Positions 31,616 through 42,088 are shown, numbered from the stretch's first letter. The stretch is 64,000 nt of DNA from Schaalia radingae (GCF_900106055.1 NZ_LT629792.1:1488001-1552000), one strand, 5' to 3'. Made by a program: numbers and translations. Notes: generated by a model from the letters alone, not told the origin.

Positions 31616-33532
31616 CTAGTCAGCGTTCGGCGTGGTCTTCTGGATCAGCATGAGGAACTCAGCATTGGACTGGGTTTCCTTGAGTTTGTCCAGAACCACT
31701 TCCAGTGCCTGCTGTTGCTCAAGGGATCCGAGGACGCGGCGCAGCTTCCACATGATGCGCAGCTCTTCAGGCTTGAACAGGACTTCCTCGCGACGAGTGC
31801 CCGAGGCGTTGACATCGATGGCCGGGAAGATTCGACGATCTGCCAGCGCGCGCGACAGGCGCAGTTCCATGTTGCCGGTGCCCTTGAACTCTTCAAAGAT
31901 GACTTCGTCCATCTTGGACCCGGTCTCCACCAGGGCAGAGGCCACGATGGTCAGTGAGCCGCCTTCCTTGAGGTTGCGGGCTGCGCCGAAGAACTTCTTG
32001 GGCGGGTACAGCGCGGAAGCGTCCACACCACCGGAGAGGATACGACCTGACGCCGGTGCCGCCAGGTTGTAGGCGCGTGACAGGCGCGTGAGTGAATCGA
32101 GCAGCACGACAACGTCCTGTCCCAGCTCGACCAGGCGCTTGGCTCGCTCAATGGCAAGTTCGGCAACCGTGGTGTGGTCGGAAGCGGGGCGGTCGAAGGT
32201 GGAGGCGATGACTTCACCCTTGACAATGGAGCGCATGTCGGTGACTTCTTCAGGACGCTCGTCAACCAGGACGACCATGAGGTGAACCTCAGGGTTATTG
32301 ACCTCGATTGCCTTGGCGATCTGCTGGATAATCATCGTCTTACCGGCCTTCGGAGGGGAGACGATCAATCCTCGCTGTCCCTTGCCGATCGGTGCCACCA
32401 GGTCGATGACGCGAGGCGTCACGGCCTTCGGGGTGGTTTCCAGGCGCAGCTGCTCATTGGGGTACAGCGGTGTCAGTTTGCCGAATTCGCGGCGCTCGCC
32501 GGCTTCCTCGACAGACATTCCGTTAACGGTGTCCACCTTGACCAGTGCGTTGTACTTCTGGCGCTGGCGCTCGCCTTCGCGAGGCTGACGCACCGCACCG
32601 GAGACGGCATCGCCTGCGCGCAGGTTCCATCGGCGCACATTGCCCAAAGTGACGTACACATCGTTCGGGCCGGGCAGGTATCCCGAGGTACGAACAAAGG
32701 CGTGGTTTTCCTGAACGTCCAGGATGCCTGCGATAGGTGCCAGCACATCGTCTTCACGAATTTCCGGCTCATTGTCGCGACGGCGGTTGTTGCGCGAATT
32801 TCGCTCCGAACGATCTGAGCGGTCTCGGCGCTCGTCACGGTCTCGTCCGCGGCGGCGCGCATTGCGTTCTCTGCGACCGCGCCCACGGGAGTTGTTCGCG
32901 TTGTCGCCTTCAGGCAGTTCAATCTCATTGAGTTTGCGGTGAGCTGACTCGCTACCGGACTGCTCGGCGTCGGCCGAGTCATCATCACTGTGAACACCGG
33001 CGAGTTCAGCACGCACATCGAGGGCGGCCGCGCGATTCTCACGCGCCTCGTTGCTGCGGTCATACTGGTTGGAGCGTGAACGTCCGTGACCATTGCCCTT
33101 GCGGGCCAGTGGCTTGCGTTCGCGGCGCTCGTCAGATGAGTCACCCTCGTCGTGGCCGTCACCCTTGGGAGCCAGCGGCTTGCTCTGGAAGTCCGCCCCA
33201 GGAAAGTCGAGTGAGAATTGACGCGGCTCGACAGCACCGGCAGTGGCGACGCGGCGACGTCCTCGTGACCGTGTCGGTGTCGAGGCCTGTTCGCCTGTCG
33301 ATTCAGATTGGTGGCGTTCAGAGGCGTCAGCGGCAGGGCGTTTGTGCTCTGAGCGTGCTTGAGACGAATTGTTGCCGCGGCGGGCGGCTTCGATGGTGGA
33401 GACCAGATCGGCCTTGCGCATGGTCGAGACTCCGCGGAGCCCCATCTGCGCTGCAAGTGCCTTCAGCTCCGTCAGCTTCATGGCTGACAATGGCGCGTGA
33501 TTCGATGCGCCATCAGTGTGATCGTTGCTCAC
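31616..33532 (-). CDS. rho: Transcription termination factor Rho
   Basis: Hexameric RNA helicase that ends transcription. The GTG at 33532 is preceded by GAGGAA and gives 638 residues; the frame is open to 33646. An N-terminal SAP-like helix pair ([19 protein letters not shown]) is followed by a long extension (about 60-270) rich in Arg, Asp, Glu, Asn and Ser, typical of actinobacterial Rho. Then come the cold-shock-like RNA-binding domain ([20 protein letters not shown]) and the RecA-like core with Walker A PPKAGKT and [17 protein letters not shown]. Confidence 0.95.
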   Translation of the reverse strand: MSNDHTDGASNHAPLSAMKLTELKALAAQMGLRGVSTMRKADLVSTIEAARRGNNSSQARSEHKRPAADASERHQSESTGEQASTPTRSRGRRRVATAGAVEPRQFSLDFPGADFQSKPLAPKGDGHDEGDSSDERRERKPLARKGNGHGRSRSNQYDRSNEARENRAAALDVRAELAGVHSDDDSADAEQSGSESAHRKLNEIELPEGDNANNSRGRGRRERNARRRGRDRDERRDRSDRSERNSRNNRRRDNEPEIREDDVLAPIAGILDVQENHAFVRTSGYLPGPNDVYVTLGNVRRWNLRAGDAVSGAVRQPREGERQRQKYNALVKVDTVNGMSVEEAGERREFGKLTPLYPNEQLRLETTPKAVTPRVIDLVAPIGKGQRGLIVSPPKAGKTMIIQQIAKAIEVNNPEVHLMVVLVDERPEEVTDMRSIVKGEVIASTFDRPASDHTTVAELAIERAKRLVELGQDVVVLLDSLTRLSRAYNLAAPASGRILSGGVDASALYPPKKFFGAARNLKEGGSLTIVASALVETGSKMDEVIFEEFKGTGNMELRLSRALADRRIFPAIDVNASGTRREEVLFKPEELRIMWKLRRVLGSLEQQQALEVVLDKLKETQSNAEFLMLIQKTTPNAD

Positions 33533-33750
33533 TAATTGTTCCTCACTTGATCGCCCTATGCGGGCAGATGAAATCCGTTGAAAGATACACAAACGGAGGT
33601 GTACACGTCGAACAAGTCTTGTGACGAGTACCAGGATGGCCGACACAGCGGCTATGACTGTACAACACAGTCACCGCTGAAAAGTTTAACCACTTCTCCC
33701 CCCACTATGTCATCTTTCGCGTGGCAATGCGAGGATTGTTGAGCGGAAAA

Positions 33751-34695
33751 TCACACATTGGGACGCTGCGGGCGATCTGTTCGGATTCCATCCCCGCTGA
33801 CAGCCAGAGATCGCACAGTCCAACCCGACCGCTGCGCGCTCGCACGCATGTCATCATCCACGTGGTTCAACGCCATGACAGTGGGACCTGCGCCGGAGAC
33901 CACTGCCGCCACGCCGGCTTCACGCAGCCAGTCAACCAGTGCCAGTGACGGCTCCATCACGGCGCGCCGGTATTCCTGGTGCAGATGGTCCTCAGTTGCG
34001 TCGAAAAGCCAGCGGCTGATATCCGCATCGTCCGAGCCGACAGTGCGCGCATTGTCGGACATGACGGCAACCAGCACAGCTGCACGTGAAATGTTGGCAA
34101 CAGCATCGCGATAGGGCACGACGTCGGGCAGGACCTGACGCGCCTTCGACGTGGCGAGTGGGAAATCAGGAATAAACACGGTGGGCGTCATCGACGCGGG
34201 GGGCTCAAATCGCAGGGCCTGAGCGTCATCATCACCCATCCACGCCACTGTCATGCCGCCTTCGATTGCGGGGGCCACATTGTCCGGATGCCCTTCCATG
34301 TGCGTGGCGAGCTGCAGGATCGTGTGATCATCCAGCGCCTCAGCGTCGCGGATCAGCTCGCGCGCCAGGGCCAGTCCCGCCACGACGGCACTGGCCGATG
34401 AGCCTAGTCCCCTGCTGTGCGGAATGACGTTATGGCAGTGCATTCTCACGCCTACCTGCGGCGCGCCCACATGATCCAAGCCCACTCGCATCGCACGCAC
34501 GATCAGGTTGTCGTCGCCCTCGCTGACAGTGCCTGCCCCTTCGCCCTCGACAACAATGCTGGTCGGGCCGGCAGTGGCGTGAACGGACACGATGTCGCGC
34601 AGATCCAGTGCGATCCCGAGACAGTCAAAACCCGGCCCCAAATTGGCGCTGGTGGCCGGCACGCTGACACGAGCAAAATCCGCACGCAGTTGCAC
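33751..34695 (-). CDS. thrB: Homoserine kinase
   Basis: Phosphorylates L-homoserine in threonine synthesis. A GHMP kinase with the N-terminal VSVPATSANLGPGFDCLG and the ATP-binding PHSRGLGSSASAVVAG. The frame is open from 34752, but GGGAGA lies five bases before GTG 34695, giving 314 residues that begin MQLRADFARVSV, a normal ThrB N-terminus. It ends the hom-thrC-thrB set. Confidence 0.94.
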   Translation of the reverse strand: MQLRADFARVSVPATSANLGPGFDCLGIALDLRDIVSVHATAGPTSIVVEGEGAGTVSEGDDNLIVRAMRVGLDHVGAPQVGVRMHCHNVIPHSRGLGSSASAVVAGLALARELIRDAEALDDHTILQLATHMEGHPDNVAPAIEGGMTVAWMGDDDAQALRFEPPASMTPTVFIPDFPLATSKARQVLPDVVPYRDAVANISRAAVLVAVMSDNARTVGSDDADISRWLFDATEDHLHQEYRRAVMEPSLALVDWLREAGVAAVVSGAGPTVMALNHVDDDMRASAQRSGWTVRSLAVSGDGIRTDRPQRPNV

Positions 34696-34843
34696 GATGG
34701 TCTCCCACACATTGATTGACGGTGAACGAGGGCGGCGCTCGCCGCCGTTCATGAGGCGATGAAACTTAGTCTAGACCGCACACGGCGCCGAATCGCCCAC
34801 TAACGGCACAGCGATGCGCCTGCGTGCACCTCGGTAACGTCGG

Positions 34844-35956
34844 CTACTTCAACCCCAGCAGTTCAGCAACTTCGTGCGTGTCGGGTGCAACGACTTCAGC
34901 CTGCATACCCCCGTCAGGCAGGGCCGCGAGCGCCGTCTTCGTATCCTTCAGGCCATTGCCCGTCACCGTGCACACGATTCGTGCGTCGCGCGGAACGCGT
35001 CCGTCTTCAGCTGCGCGGAGCAGCCCGGCCACGGATGCGGCAGATGCCGGCTCGACGAATACTCCGGCTTCGCCGGCAATGATCTGCTGGGCACGCATGA
35101 TTTCCTCGTCGGGAACAGCGGTGATGAGTCCCTTGGAATCGTCGCGCGCACGTGAGGCGAAATCCCACGACGCAGGGAATCCGATCCGGATGGCGGTCGC
35201 AATTGTTTCCGGGTTGTCGATGGGATGTCCGGCAACAAATGGTGCCGCTCCGGCTGCCTGCACGCCCCACATCTGCGGTACGTGTGTGGCAACGGCTGGA
35301 AGGTTCCGGTAGGACTCTTCCATCGTGGTGACAGCTTTCTGGCCAGCGTATTCGTTGTAACCCATCCAGTAGGCGGAAATGTTCCCGGCGTTTCCCACGG
35401 GCAGTATGTGAATGTCGGGCGCATCGCCCAGCGCGTCAACGATTTCGAATGCGGCGGTCTTTTGCCCCTGTAGGCGGTAGGGGTTGACCGAGTTGACCAG
35501 TGCGACAGGGTAGGTTTCCGTCAGCTTGCGCACGAGGCGCAGCGCGTCGTCGAAGTTTCCGTCGACCTGAACCAGGCGGGCACCATGCATGATGGCCTGG
35601 GCCAGCTTTCCTGCAGCGATTTTTCCGGCGGGCAGGATCACGACGCATTGCAGTCCGGCAGCCACAGCATAGGCTGCAGCCGAGGCTGACGTGTTGCCGG
35701 TGGAGGCGCAGGCGATCATCTGGGTGTCGGTGGCGGCGATTTTGGACACGGCCATTGTCATGCCGCGGTCCTTGAACGAGCCAGTCGGGTTGGCGCCTTC
35801 CACTTTCAGCCAGACGCGCGCTCCGACGCGCTTCGAAATGGCAGGAGCTTCTACGAGTGGCGTGCCACCTTCCAGCAGTGTGACAACCGGGTCGGATTCT
35901 TCCAGTGGGAGCCGCTCAGCGTATTCACGCAGCAATCCGCGCCATTGATGAGCCAT
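34844..35956 (-). CDS. thrC: Threonine synthase
   Basis: Converts O-phosphohomoserine to threonine with pyridoxal phosphate. The 370-residue length is that of the short bacterial form. The cofactor lysine is in [17 protein letters not shown], and the phosphate loop is [16 protein letters not shown]. It starts three bases after the hom stop and is probably co-transcribed with it. Confidence 0.96.
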   Translation of the reverse strand: MAHQWRGLLREYAERLPLEESDPVVTLLEGGTPLVEAPAISKRVGARVWLKVEGANPTGSFKDRGMTMAVSKIAATDTQMIACASTGNTSASAAAYAVAAGLQCVVILPAGKIAAGKLAQAIMHGARLVQVDGNFDDALRLVRKLTETYPVALVNSVNPYRLQGQKTAAFEIVDALGDAPDIHILPVGNAGNISAYWMGYNEYAGQKAVTTMEESYRNLPAVATHVPQMWGVQAAGAAPFVAGHPIDNPETIATAIRIGFPASWDFASRARDDSKGLITAVPDEEIMRAQQIIAGEAGVFVEPASAASVAGLLRAAEDGRVPRDARIVCTVTGNGLKDTKTALAALPDGGMQAEVVAPDTHEVAELLGLK

Positions 35957-35959
35957 GTG

Positions 35960-37267
35960 TTATTCACCTTCCATACGTAGGAGCGACGCCACGTCGATGA
36001 CGGCGTCAGATTGACGGAGTGCTTCAGCTACTGCCAGCACGTCAGCCTCACGGGCACAGTGCGTGGCGATCACGATGGTGGTTTGCGCACCCGGTTCACC
36101 GTCACGCTGGTCGACCGAGTGGATGGATACGCCGTGACGGGCGAATACGGAGGCCACGTCAGCTAAAACACCCAGATCGTCATGAACACGCAGACGAAGC
36201 TGATAGCGGGTGCGTGTCATGCCCTGTTCAATGATCGGCAGATGCGCGTAGGTGGATTCGCGCGGAGCATGGCCACCGTGCACACGGTGGGACGCCCCGG
36301 CGACCAGGTCGGACAATACCGCTGAGGCAGTTGGCGCACCGCCTGCGCCTTGCCCGTAGAACATGAGCCGTCCGGCAGATTCGCCTTCGATGATGACGGC
36401 GTTGTACACGCCGTCGACAGTGGCCAGTGGGTGTCCTGTCGGCACGAGGGCCGGATGAACGCGCGCGTTGATCACTTCATTGCCCAGATCGTCGAGGCAA
36501 CGCTCACCCACGGCGAGCAGTTTGATCACGTGATTGGTGCGCGCCGCTTCCATCATGTCGTCAGCGGTGATCTGCGAGATGCCTTCGACGCTGACATCGT
36601 TCATGGATACGCGTGAATGGAACGCCAGAGAGGCCAGCAGTGCGCACTTAGCGGCAGCGTCATACCCTTCGACATCAGCAGTGGGGTCAGCTTCCGCGTA
36701 GCCTCGTTTCTGCGCGTCGGCAAGGGCTTGTTCGTAGCTGGCGTGTGCGTTGAGCATGGAATCAAGGATGAAGTTCGTCGTGCCATTGACGATGCCGACA
36801 ATACGGCTGATCTTGTCACCTGCCAGCGATTCACGCAGACCGTAGACAACTGGGACGGCTCCAGCCACTGCCGCTTCGAAGTACAGATCCGTATCCGCCT
36901 GGGCCGCAGCCTCGTACAGTTCCGGACCGTGGGCGGCAAGCAGTGCCTTGTTGCCGGTCACGACCGTTGCCCCACCATTCAGGGCCCGCAGCACGTATTC
37001 ACGTGCCGGTTCAATGCCGCCGATCAGTTCGATGACGATGTCTGCATGGTCGATCGCTTCTGCCGCATCCGTTGTCAGCAGTTCCGGATCGATGTCAACA
37101 TCACGCGGGGCGTGCACATTTCGCACGACGACAGCTGAGATTTCCAGCTGCGCTCCGCATCGTTCGCTCAAGTCAGCGCTTCGTTCGTGGATCAGTCGAA
37201 TGACCTGCGAGCCGACGGTTCCCGCTCCCAGGATGGCGACTCGCACTGTGCGCGGCTGTTCCGACAT
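35960..37267 (-). CDS. hom: Homoserine dehydrogenase
   Basis: Reduces aspartate semialdehyde to homoserine. The N-terminal NAD(P)-binding fold has VAILGAGTVGSQV; the catalytic domain has GVNGTTNFILDSM-like sequence (here GIVNGTTNFILD) and YAEADPTADVEGYDAAAK. A C-terminal ACT domain (about 350-435) suggests feedback control by threonine. ATG 37267, six bases after AAGGGG, gives 435 residues; the frame starts at 37282. Confidence 0.95.
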   Translation of the reverse strand: MSEQPRTVRVAILGAGTVGSQVIRLIHERSADLSERCGAQLEISAVVVRNVHAPRDVDIDPELLTTDAAEAIDHADIVIELIGGIEPAREYVLRALNGGATVVTGNKALLAAHGPELYEAAAQADTDLYFEAAVAGAVPVVYGLRESLAGDKISRIVGIVNGTTNFILDSMLNAHASYEQALADAQKRGYAEADPTADVEGYDAAAKCALLASLAFHSRVSMNDVSVEGISQITADDMMEAARTNHVIKLLAVGERCLDDLGNEVINARVHPALVPTGHPLATVDGVYNAVIIEGESAGRLMFYGQGAGGAPTASAVLSDLVAGASHRVHGGHAPRESTYAHLPIIEQGMTRTRYQLRLRVHDDLGVLADVASVFARHGVSIHSVDQRDGEPGAQTTIVIATHCAREADVLAVAEALRQSDAVIDVASLLRMEGE

Positions 37268-37530
37268 CGTGCACCCCTTCATTGATCAGACGTTTCGATA
37301 GTGATCCTAACCAAGGCCACAGGCCCGATGCGACAGTGTCCAGTGTGCGGCACATGGATCCGCGTCGTTGATGCTCGCCCCTCGTCAATGGTGACCGTCA
37401 CTGCGAGCGAGGGCTCCCTCGTGAGCGTCATCACGAGGTATATGGCAGCAAGATTGCGTACAGTAAAAGATGCGCCGCATGTATGTGGTGATTCGCAGAT
37501 CGATCCTCGACGGTTAAGGAAAAAGACGCA

Positions 37531-39273
37531 ATGAACGTCGCAGAACAACTCGTCAGCCAATTGGTGGAAGCTGGAGTACATCGGATCTATGGAATCGTGG
37601 GCGATTCGCTCAACCCAATTGTTGATGCGGTGCGCAAAACCGGAGGATCCGCCAGGGGCGGTATCGACTGGGTGCACGTGCGCCACGAGGAGTCGGCCGC
37701 GTTCGCCGCTGCCGCTGATGCTCAGGTGTCCGGAAAACTGGCAGTGTGTGCGGGTTCATGCGGCCCGGGAAACCTGCACCTGATCAACGGCCTCTTTGAT
37801 GCGCAGCGTTCCGGCGCGCCTGTCCTGGCTATCGCCTCACACATTCCCAGCGTGCAGATCGGACAGTCTTACTTCCAGGAGACCCACCCCGACCGGCTTT
37901 TTGTGGAGTGCTCGTCGTACTGCGAAATGGTTTCCACCGCTCAACAGGCTCCGCGCGTCATGAACGCTGCGATCCGTCACGCGATTGGCACTCAGGGTGT
38001 CGCAGTGGTGACGATTCCCGGTGACGTGTCTGACCAGAAGGCGCAGGCTCCCACACCCCAGTTCGTTCCGGCTCGCCGTCCGATTCTGCACCCCAACCCC
38101 GATGATGTTGCTCAGCTTGCCACCATGCTCAACAAAGCCAAGAAGGTCGCGATTTTCGCGGGTATCGGTGTGGCGGGCGCACATGATGAGGTCATTGCAC
38201 TGGCAGACGCACTGCAGGCACCAATCGGGCATACCCTGCGCGGGAAAGACTTCATTCAGTACGACAACCCCTTCGATGTCGGCATGACCGGCCTGCTGGG
38301 ATACGGCGCAGCTGCAGAAGGCATGAACGATGCGGATGTCCTGCTGCTGCTTGGAACAGACTTCCCGTATAACCAGTTCCTGCCTGACACGCTGACCGTA
38401 CAGGTCGACAACAGCCCCGAAAAACTCGGACGACGCACCGACGTGTCCCTGCCGATCTGCGCCGATGTCAAGGCATTGATTGACAGCCTCATGCCGCAGC
38501 TCAAGGGACGCCGCTCATCAGCATTCCTGAAGAAGCAGCTCAAGAAGCACGCCAAGATCATGAAGGCACCCGTCGGCTCCTATACGCGCAAGGTCGAGCA
38601 CATCAAGCCGATTCACCCCGAATACGTCGCACACGTCCTGAACGAGATTGCCGCACGCGACGCGATCTTCACCGCCGACACCGGCATGTGCAACGTGTGG
38701 ACAGCCCGCTACATCGATCCGCTGGGGTCGCGCCGACTGATCGGCTCCTTCCTGCACGGATCAATGGCGAATGCTCTGCCTCAGGCCATCGGCGCTCAGG
38801 AAGCATTCCCGGACCGCCAGGTGATCTCCATTTCAGGCGACGGCGGCCTGTCAATGCTGCTCGGCGAGCTGGTCACAGCCCGCATGCATGACCTGCCCAT
38901 CACGGTCATCGTGTTCAATAACTCAACGCTGGGCATGGTCAAGCTGGAGATGCTCGTGGACGGAATGCCTGACTTCGGCACCGACGTGCACGACATGCAC
39001 TATGCAGATGTCGCGTCCGCAATGGGATTCCAGGCTGAACGCGTGGACGATCCTCAGGATGTGCGCAATGCCTTGACGAGGGCGCTCAGCCATCGCGGTC
39101 CCTCCCTCGTCGAAGTCATCACCGATCCAAACGCGCTGAGCCTTCCACCTGAAATTACCGGCGAGCAGCTGTTCGGCTTTGCCACGGCCATGTCGAAGAT
39201 CGTGTTGAACCGCGGTGCCGGCGAAGCAGTGTCAATGGCAACGTCAAATATGCGCAACATTCCACGCTTCTGA
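37531..39273 (+). CDS. poxB: Thiamine-diphosphate-dependent pyruvate oxidase/dehydrogenase (quinone type)
   Basis: A 580-residue ThDP enzyme, closest in appearance to E. coli PoxB, which oxidises pyruvate to acetate and CO2 and passes electrons via FAD to quinone. The pyrimidine-binding domain has IVGDSLNPIVDA and HVRHEESAAFAAAA with the catalytic Glu; the central domain should hold FAD; the C-terminal ThDP site has ISGDGGLSMLLGEL and NNSTLGMV. A PoxB-like C-terminal tail is present but short, so membrane activation is uncertain. An H2O2-forming SpxB-type reaction cannot be ruled out. AAGGA precedes ATG 37531. Confidence 0.87.
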   Translation: MNVAEQLVSQLVEAGVHRIYGIVGDSLNPIVDAVRKTGGSARGGIDWVHVRHEESAAFAAAADAQVSGKLAVCAGSCGPGNLHLINGLFDAQRSGAPVLAIASHIPSVQIGQSYFQETHPDRLFVECSSYCEMVSTAQQAPRVMNAAIRHAIGTQGVAVVTIPGDVSDQKAQAPTPQFVPARRPILHPNPDDVAQLATMLNKAKKVAIFAGIGVAGAHDEVIALADALQAPIGHTLRGKDFIQYDNPFDVGMTGLLGYGAAAEGMNDADVLLLLGTDFPYNQFLPDTLTVQVDNSPEKLGRRTDVSLPICADVKALIDSLMPQLKGRRSSAFLKKQLKKHAKIMKAPVGSYTRKVEHIKPIHPEYVAHVLNEIAARDAIFTADTGMCNVWTARYIDPLGSRRLIGSFLHGSMANALPQAIGAQEAFPDRQVISISGDGGLSMLLGELVTARMHDLPITVIVFNNSTLGMVKLEMLVDGMPDFGTDVHDMHYADVASAMGFQAERVDDPQDVRNALTRALSHRGPSLVEVITDPNALSLPPEITGEQLFGFATAMSKIVLNRGAGEAVSMATSNMRNIPRF

Positions 39274-39314
39274 TCCGGCGCGGACAGGACTCCCTCGTCG
39301 CTTACTGCATAATG

Positions 39315-39357
39315 CGACATTCGTCATGGGACTTTTGTCCCATTGCTCAGAATGTCG
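39315..39357 (+). promoter_or_regulatory. DosR/DevR-like dyad inside a larger inverted repeat, upstream of pflB
   Basis: The 18-bp dyad ATGGGACTTTTGTCCCAT (39326-39343) contains GGGACTTTTGTCCC, which fits the mycobacterial DosR/DevR consensus GGGACTTNNGNCCC. Outer arms CGACATTC (39315-39322) and GAATGTCG (39350-39357) form a second perfect inverted repeat around it. It lies about 180 bases before pflB and 42 bases after the poxB stop, so it could also act as a hairpin ending poxB transcription. The regulator itself is not in the window. Confidence 0.55.
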
Positions 39358-39537
39358 TCAGCATAACCACGCGCAGTGAGACGTAGTCCATAGGTCCTGA
39401 TTCAGGATCCTCCTAGAAGGCCCAGCGCTTTCGAGAGACAATAAGGTCAGATGTCAAACAGACATACATTGGCTGGCCGCGAACCACGCCACCGAAACCC
39501 TTCAGATCGAAGGGACCGGAACCGGAGAAGAGGGATT

Positions 39538-41634
39538 ATGACCACCCAGATGACCGCTCCAACATCCGTCAGCGAAGACCCGTGGGATGGGTTCGAGCGC
39601 GGTGCATGGACCGAGCACATCGACGTTCGTGATTTCATTCAGCGCAACTACACGCCATACGAGGGCGACGCCTCCTTCCTTTCTGGCCCTACAGACAAGA
39701 CACTGCGCCTGTGGGACACACTGGAGAAGAATTACCTGTCCGAGGAGCGCAGGAAGCGCGTACTCGACGTTGACACGGATACACCGGCAGACGTTGACGC
39801 GTTCGGCCCCGGATACATCAGCGACGACGACAATGTGATCGTCGGCTTGCAGACCGACTCACCCCTCAAGCGCGCGATGATGCCGTTCGGCGGATGGCGC
39901 ATGGTGGAAACTGCCATCAAGGAAGCCGGTAAAGAGGTCAACCCTGACGTGAAGAAGATCTTCACTCAGTACCGCAAGACCCACAACGATGCCGTGTTCG
40001 ATATTTACACACCTCGTATTCGCGCAGCCCGTTCTTCCCACATCATCACCGGCCTGCCGGACGCCTACGGCCGTGGCCGTATCATCGGTGACTATCGCCG
40101 CGTCGCTCTGTACGGTGTCGACGCGTTGATCGAAGCCAAGCAGGTTGACAAGGACCGCTACGCTGATCAGCCGTTCTCCGAGCACTGGGCCCGCTACCGT
40201 GAAGAACACGCCGAGCAGATCAAGGCTCTGAAGAAACTGAAGAGCATGGCTGCCAGCTATGGCTTCGACATCTCCGGCCCCGCGAAGAACGCGCAGGAAG
40301 CTGTGCAGTGGACCTACTTCGCTTACCTCGGGTCCGTGAAGTCTCAGGACGGCGCTGCAATGTCGATCGGCCGCCTGTCCGCATTCTTCGATATCTACTT
40401 CGAGCGCGACCTCAAGGCAGGCGTGATCACCGAGCAGGACGCTCAGGAAATCATCGACGCCCTGGTTGTCAAGCTGCGTATCGTGCGTTTCCTGCGTACC
40501 GAGGCGTACGATCAGATCTTCTCCGGCGATCCCTACTGGGCAACCTGGTCAGATGCCGGTTTCTCAGAGGACGGTCGCACACTGGTCACCAAGACGTCTT
40601 TCCGTCTGCTGCAGACACTGCGCAACCTGGGACCGGCTCCCGAGCCAAACATCACGATCTTCTGGGATGAGAACCTGCCCGCAGGTTACAAGGAATTCTG
40701 CGCCTCGATCTCGATTGAGACGTCCTCCATCCAGTACGAATCCGATGAGCAGATCCGCGCTCACTGGGGCGACGATGCAGCGATCGCATGCTGTGTGTCT
40801 CCGATGCGCGTGGGCAAGCAGATGCAGTTCTTCGGCGCGCGCGTCAACGCCGCCAAGGCTCTGCTGTACGCCATCAACGGTGGTCGCGATGAGATGACCG
40901 GCAAGCAGATCGTTGACGAGTACGAGCCCATCAAGGGTGACGGCCCGCTGGACTTCGATGAGGTCTGGGCCAAGTACGAGGACATGCTGGACTGGGTTGT
41001 GGGCACCTACGTTGAGGCCCTCAACATCATCCACTACTGCCACGACCGTTACGCCTACGAAGCGATGGAAATGGCACTGCATGATTCGGATATCGTGCGC
41101 ACCATGGGCTGCGGTATCGCCGGCCTGTCCATCGTGGCCGACTCCCTGGCTGCCATCAAGTACGCCAAGGTCGTCCCCGTGCGTGATGAGACCGGCCTGG
41201 TTGTGGACTACGAGGTCGAAGGTGACTTCCCGACCTACGGCAACGACGATGATCGTGCAGACGAAATCGCCGCCACCGTTGTTCACACCATCATGGACAA
41301 GATCCGTCAGATCCCCCTGTACCGTGATGCCATCCCGACTCAGTCGGTGCTGACCATTACCTCGAACGTGGTTTACGGCCGCGCAACCGGCGCGTTCCCC
41401 TGCGGACACAAGGCCGGCACACCTTTCGCGCCGGGCGCCAACCCGCAGAACGGTGTGGACACGCACGGCATGGTCGCATCCATGTTGTCGGTCGGTAAAC
41501 TGGACTACAACGATGCCCTTGACGGCATTTCGTTGACCAACACGATCACGCCATCAGGTCTGGGTCGGGACAAGGGCGAGCAGGTCACGAACCTGGTCGG
41601 CATCCTCGATTCCGGCTTCATTCCTGAAGACTGA
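39538..41634 (+). CDS. pflB: Pyruvate formate-lyase catalytic body, lacking the glycyl-radical domain
   Basis: Cleaves pyruvate with CoA to acetyl-CoA and formate. The 698-residue protein has the active-site pair Cys-Cys in AIACCVSPMRVGKQ and ends at GEQVTNLVGILDSGFIPED. In E. coli PflB (about 760 residues) the chain continues for some 60 residues through RVSGYAV, whose Gly carries the radical; here a stop intervenes and that segment is on the next gene. ATG 39538 follows GAGAAGAGGG; the frame is open to 39451. On its own the enzyme should be inactive. Confidence 0.93.
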   Translation: MTTQMTAPTSVSEDPWDGFERGAWTEHIDVRDFIQRNYTPYEGDASFLSGPTDKTLRLWDTLEKNYLSEERRKRVLDVDTDTPADVDAFGPGYISDDDNVIVGLQTDSPLKRAMMPFGGWRMVETAIKEAGKEVNPDVKKIFTQYRKTHNDAVFDIYTPRIRAARSSHIITGLPDAYGRGRIIGDYRRVALYGVDALIEAKQVDKDRYADQPFSEHWARYREEHAEQIKALKKLKSMAASYGFDISGPAKNAQEAVQWTYFAYLGSVKSQDGAAMSIGRLSAFFDIYFERDLKAGVITEQDAQEIIDALVVKLRIVRFLRTEAYDQIFSGDPYWATWSDAGFSEDGRTLVTKTSFRLLQTLRNLGPAPEPNITIFWDENLPAGYKEFCASISIETSSIQYESDEQIRAHWGDDAAIACCVSPMRVGKQMQFFGARVNAAKALLYAINGGRDEMTGKQIVDEYEPIKGDGPLDFDEVWAKYEDMLDWVVGTYVEALNIIHYCHDRYAYEAMEMALHDSDIVRTMGCGIAGLSIVADSLAAIKYAKVVPVRDETGLVVDYEVEGDFPTYGNDDDRADEIAATVVHTIMDKIRQIPLYRDAIPTQSVLTITSNVVYGRATGAFPCGHKAGTPFAPGANPQNGVDTHGMVASMLSVGKLDYNDALDGISLTNTITPSGLGRDKGEQVTNLVGILDSGFIPED

Positions 41635-41690
41635 TTGAGACGACGAACAGTTCTTTTGAGATACTAGAAACAACCTGAGAAGGAGAGATC

Positions 41691-41942
41691 ATGGCAACGA
41701 AGACGTTTGATGAGCGCCTGGCCGACATGAAGGACAAGCGTGAGGAGAACGGCGGCATCAAGGGGCTGTACCACGCCAACATTAATGTGCTGGACCGTTC
41801 CACCCTGGAAGATGCGATCGACCATCCTGAAAAATACCCGAACCTGACGGTGCGTGTGTCCGGCTACGCAGTGAACTTCGTGAAGCTCACCCGCGAGCAG
41901 CAGCTGGATGTTCTGTCCCGTACGTTCCACCACTCAGCCTGA
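41691..41942 (+). CDS. grcA: Stand-alone glycyl-radical domain (GrcA/YfiD-like) partner of PflB
   Basis: An 83-residue protein that supplies the missing end of pyruvate formate-lyase. Residues about 27-50 ([20 protein letters not shown]) align with the helix before the radical site, and [17 protein letters not shown] holds the radical Gly. The C-terminus [11 protein letters not shown] matches the PFL end. A short N-terminal extension of charged residues has no counterpart in full-length PFL. AAGGAGAGATC precedes ATG 41691, 56 bases after the pflB stop, so it is an independent gene, not a frameshift. It must be activated by the PflA encoded downstream. Confidence 0.9.
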   Translation: MATKTFDERLADMKDKREENGGIKGLYHANINVLDRSTLEDAIDHPEKYPNLTVRVSGYAVNFVKLTREQQLDVLSRTFHHSA

Positions 41943-42017
41943 TCCCCGCAGGTACGAGGGCGTCCTCGGCACTGCGCGATGACACCGCAATGCGACGATC
42001 AGAAAACTGAAACGTGC

Positions 42018-42070
42018 CGCTTGGTTGCCTGCCGATCGATTCAACGATGGCAGGCAGCCAAGCGCTTTTT
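42018..42070 (+). terminator. Rho-independent terminator after grcA
   Basis: A 16-bp stem with one G-T pair (42018-42033 with 42049-42064) and a 15-base loop is followed by CTTTTT (42065-42070). It is the clearest intrinsic terminator outside the mobile element and lies between grcA and pflA. Confidence 0.88.
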
Positions 42071-42088
42071 ATGGCAGGAGGTGCATAC

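Noticed and set aside
37301-37534. A rightward 77-codon frame between hom and poxB
   Set aside because: No family resemblance, and it extends into the poxB ribosome site; treated as part of the intergenic region.
41634-41691. Frameshift or sequencing error splitting a normal pflB
   Set aside because: The downstream frame has its own strong ribosome site and start, an N-terminal extension not found in PFL, and a 56-base spacer with no PFL-like coding in any frame.
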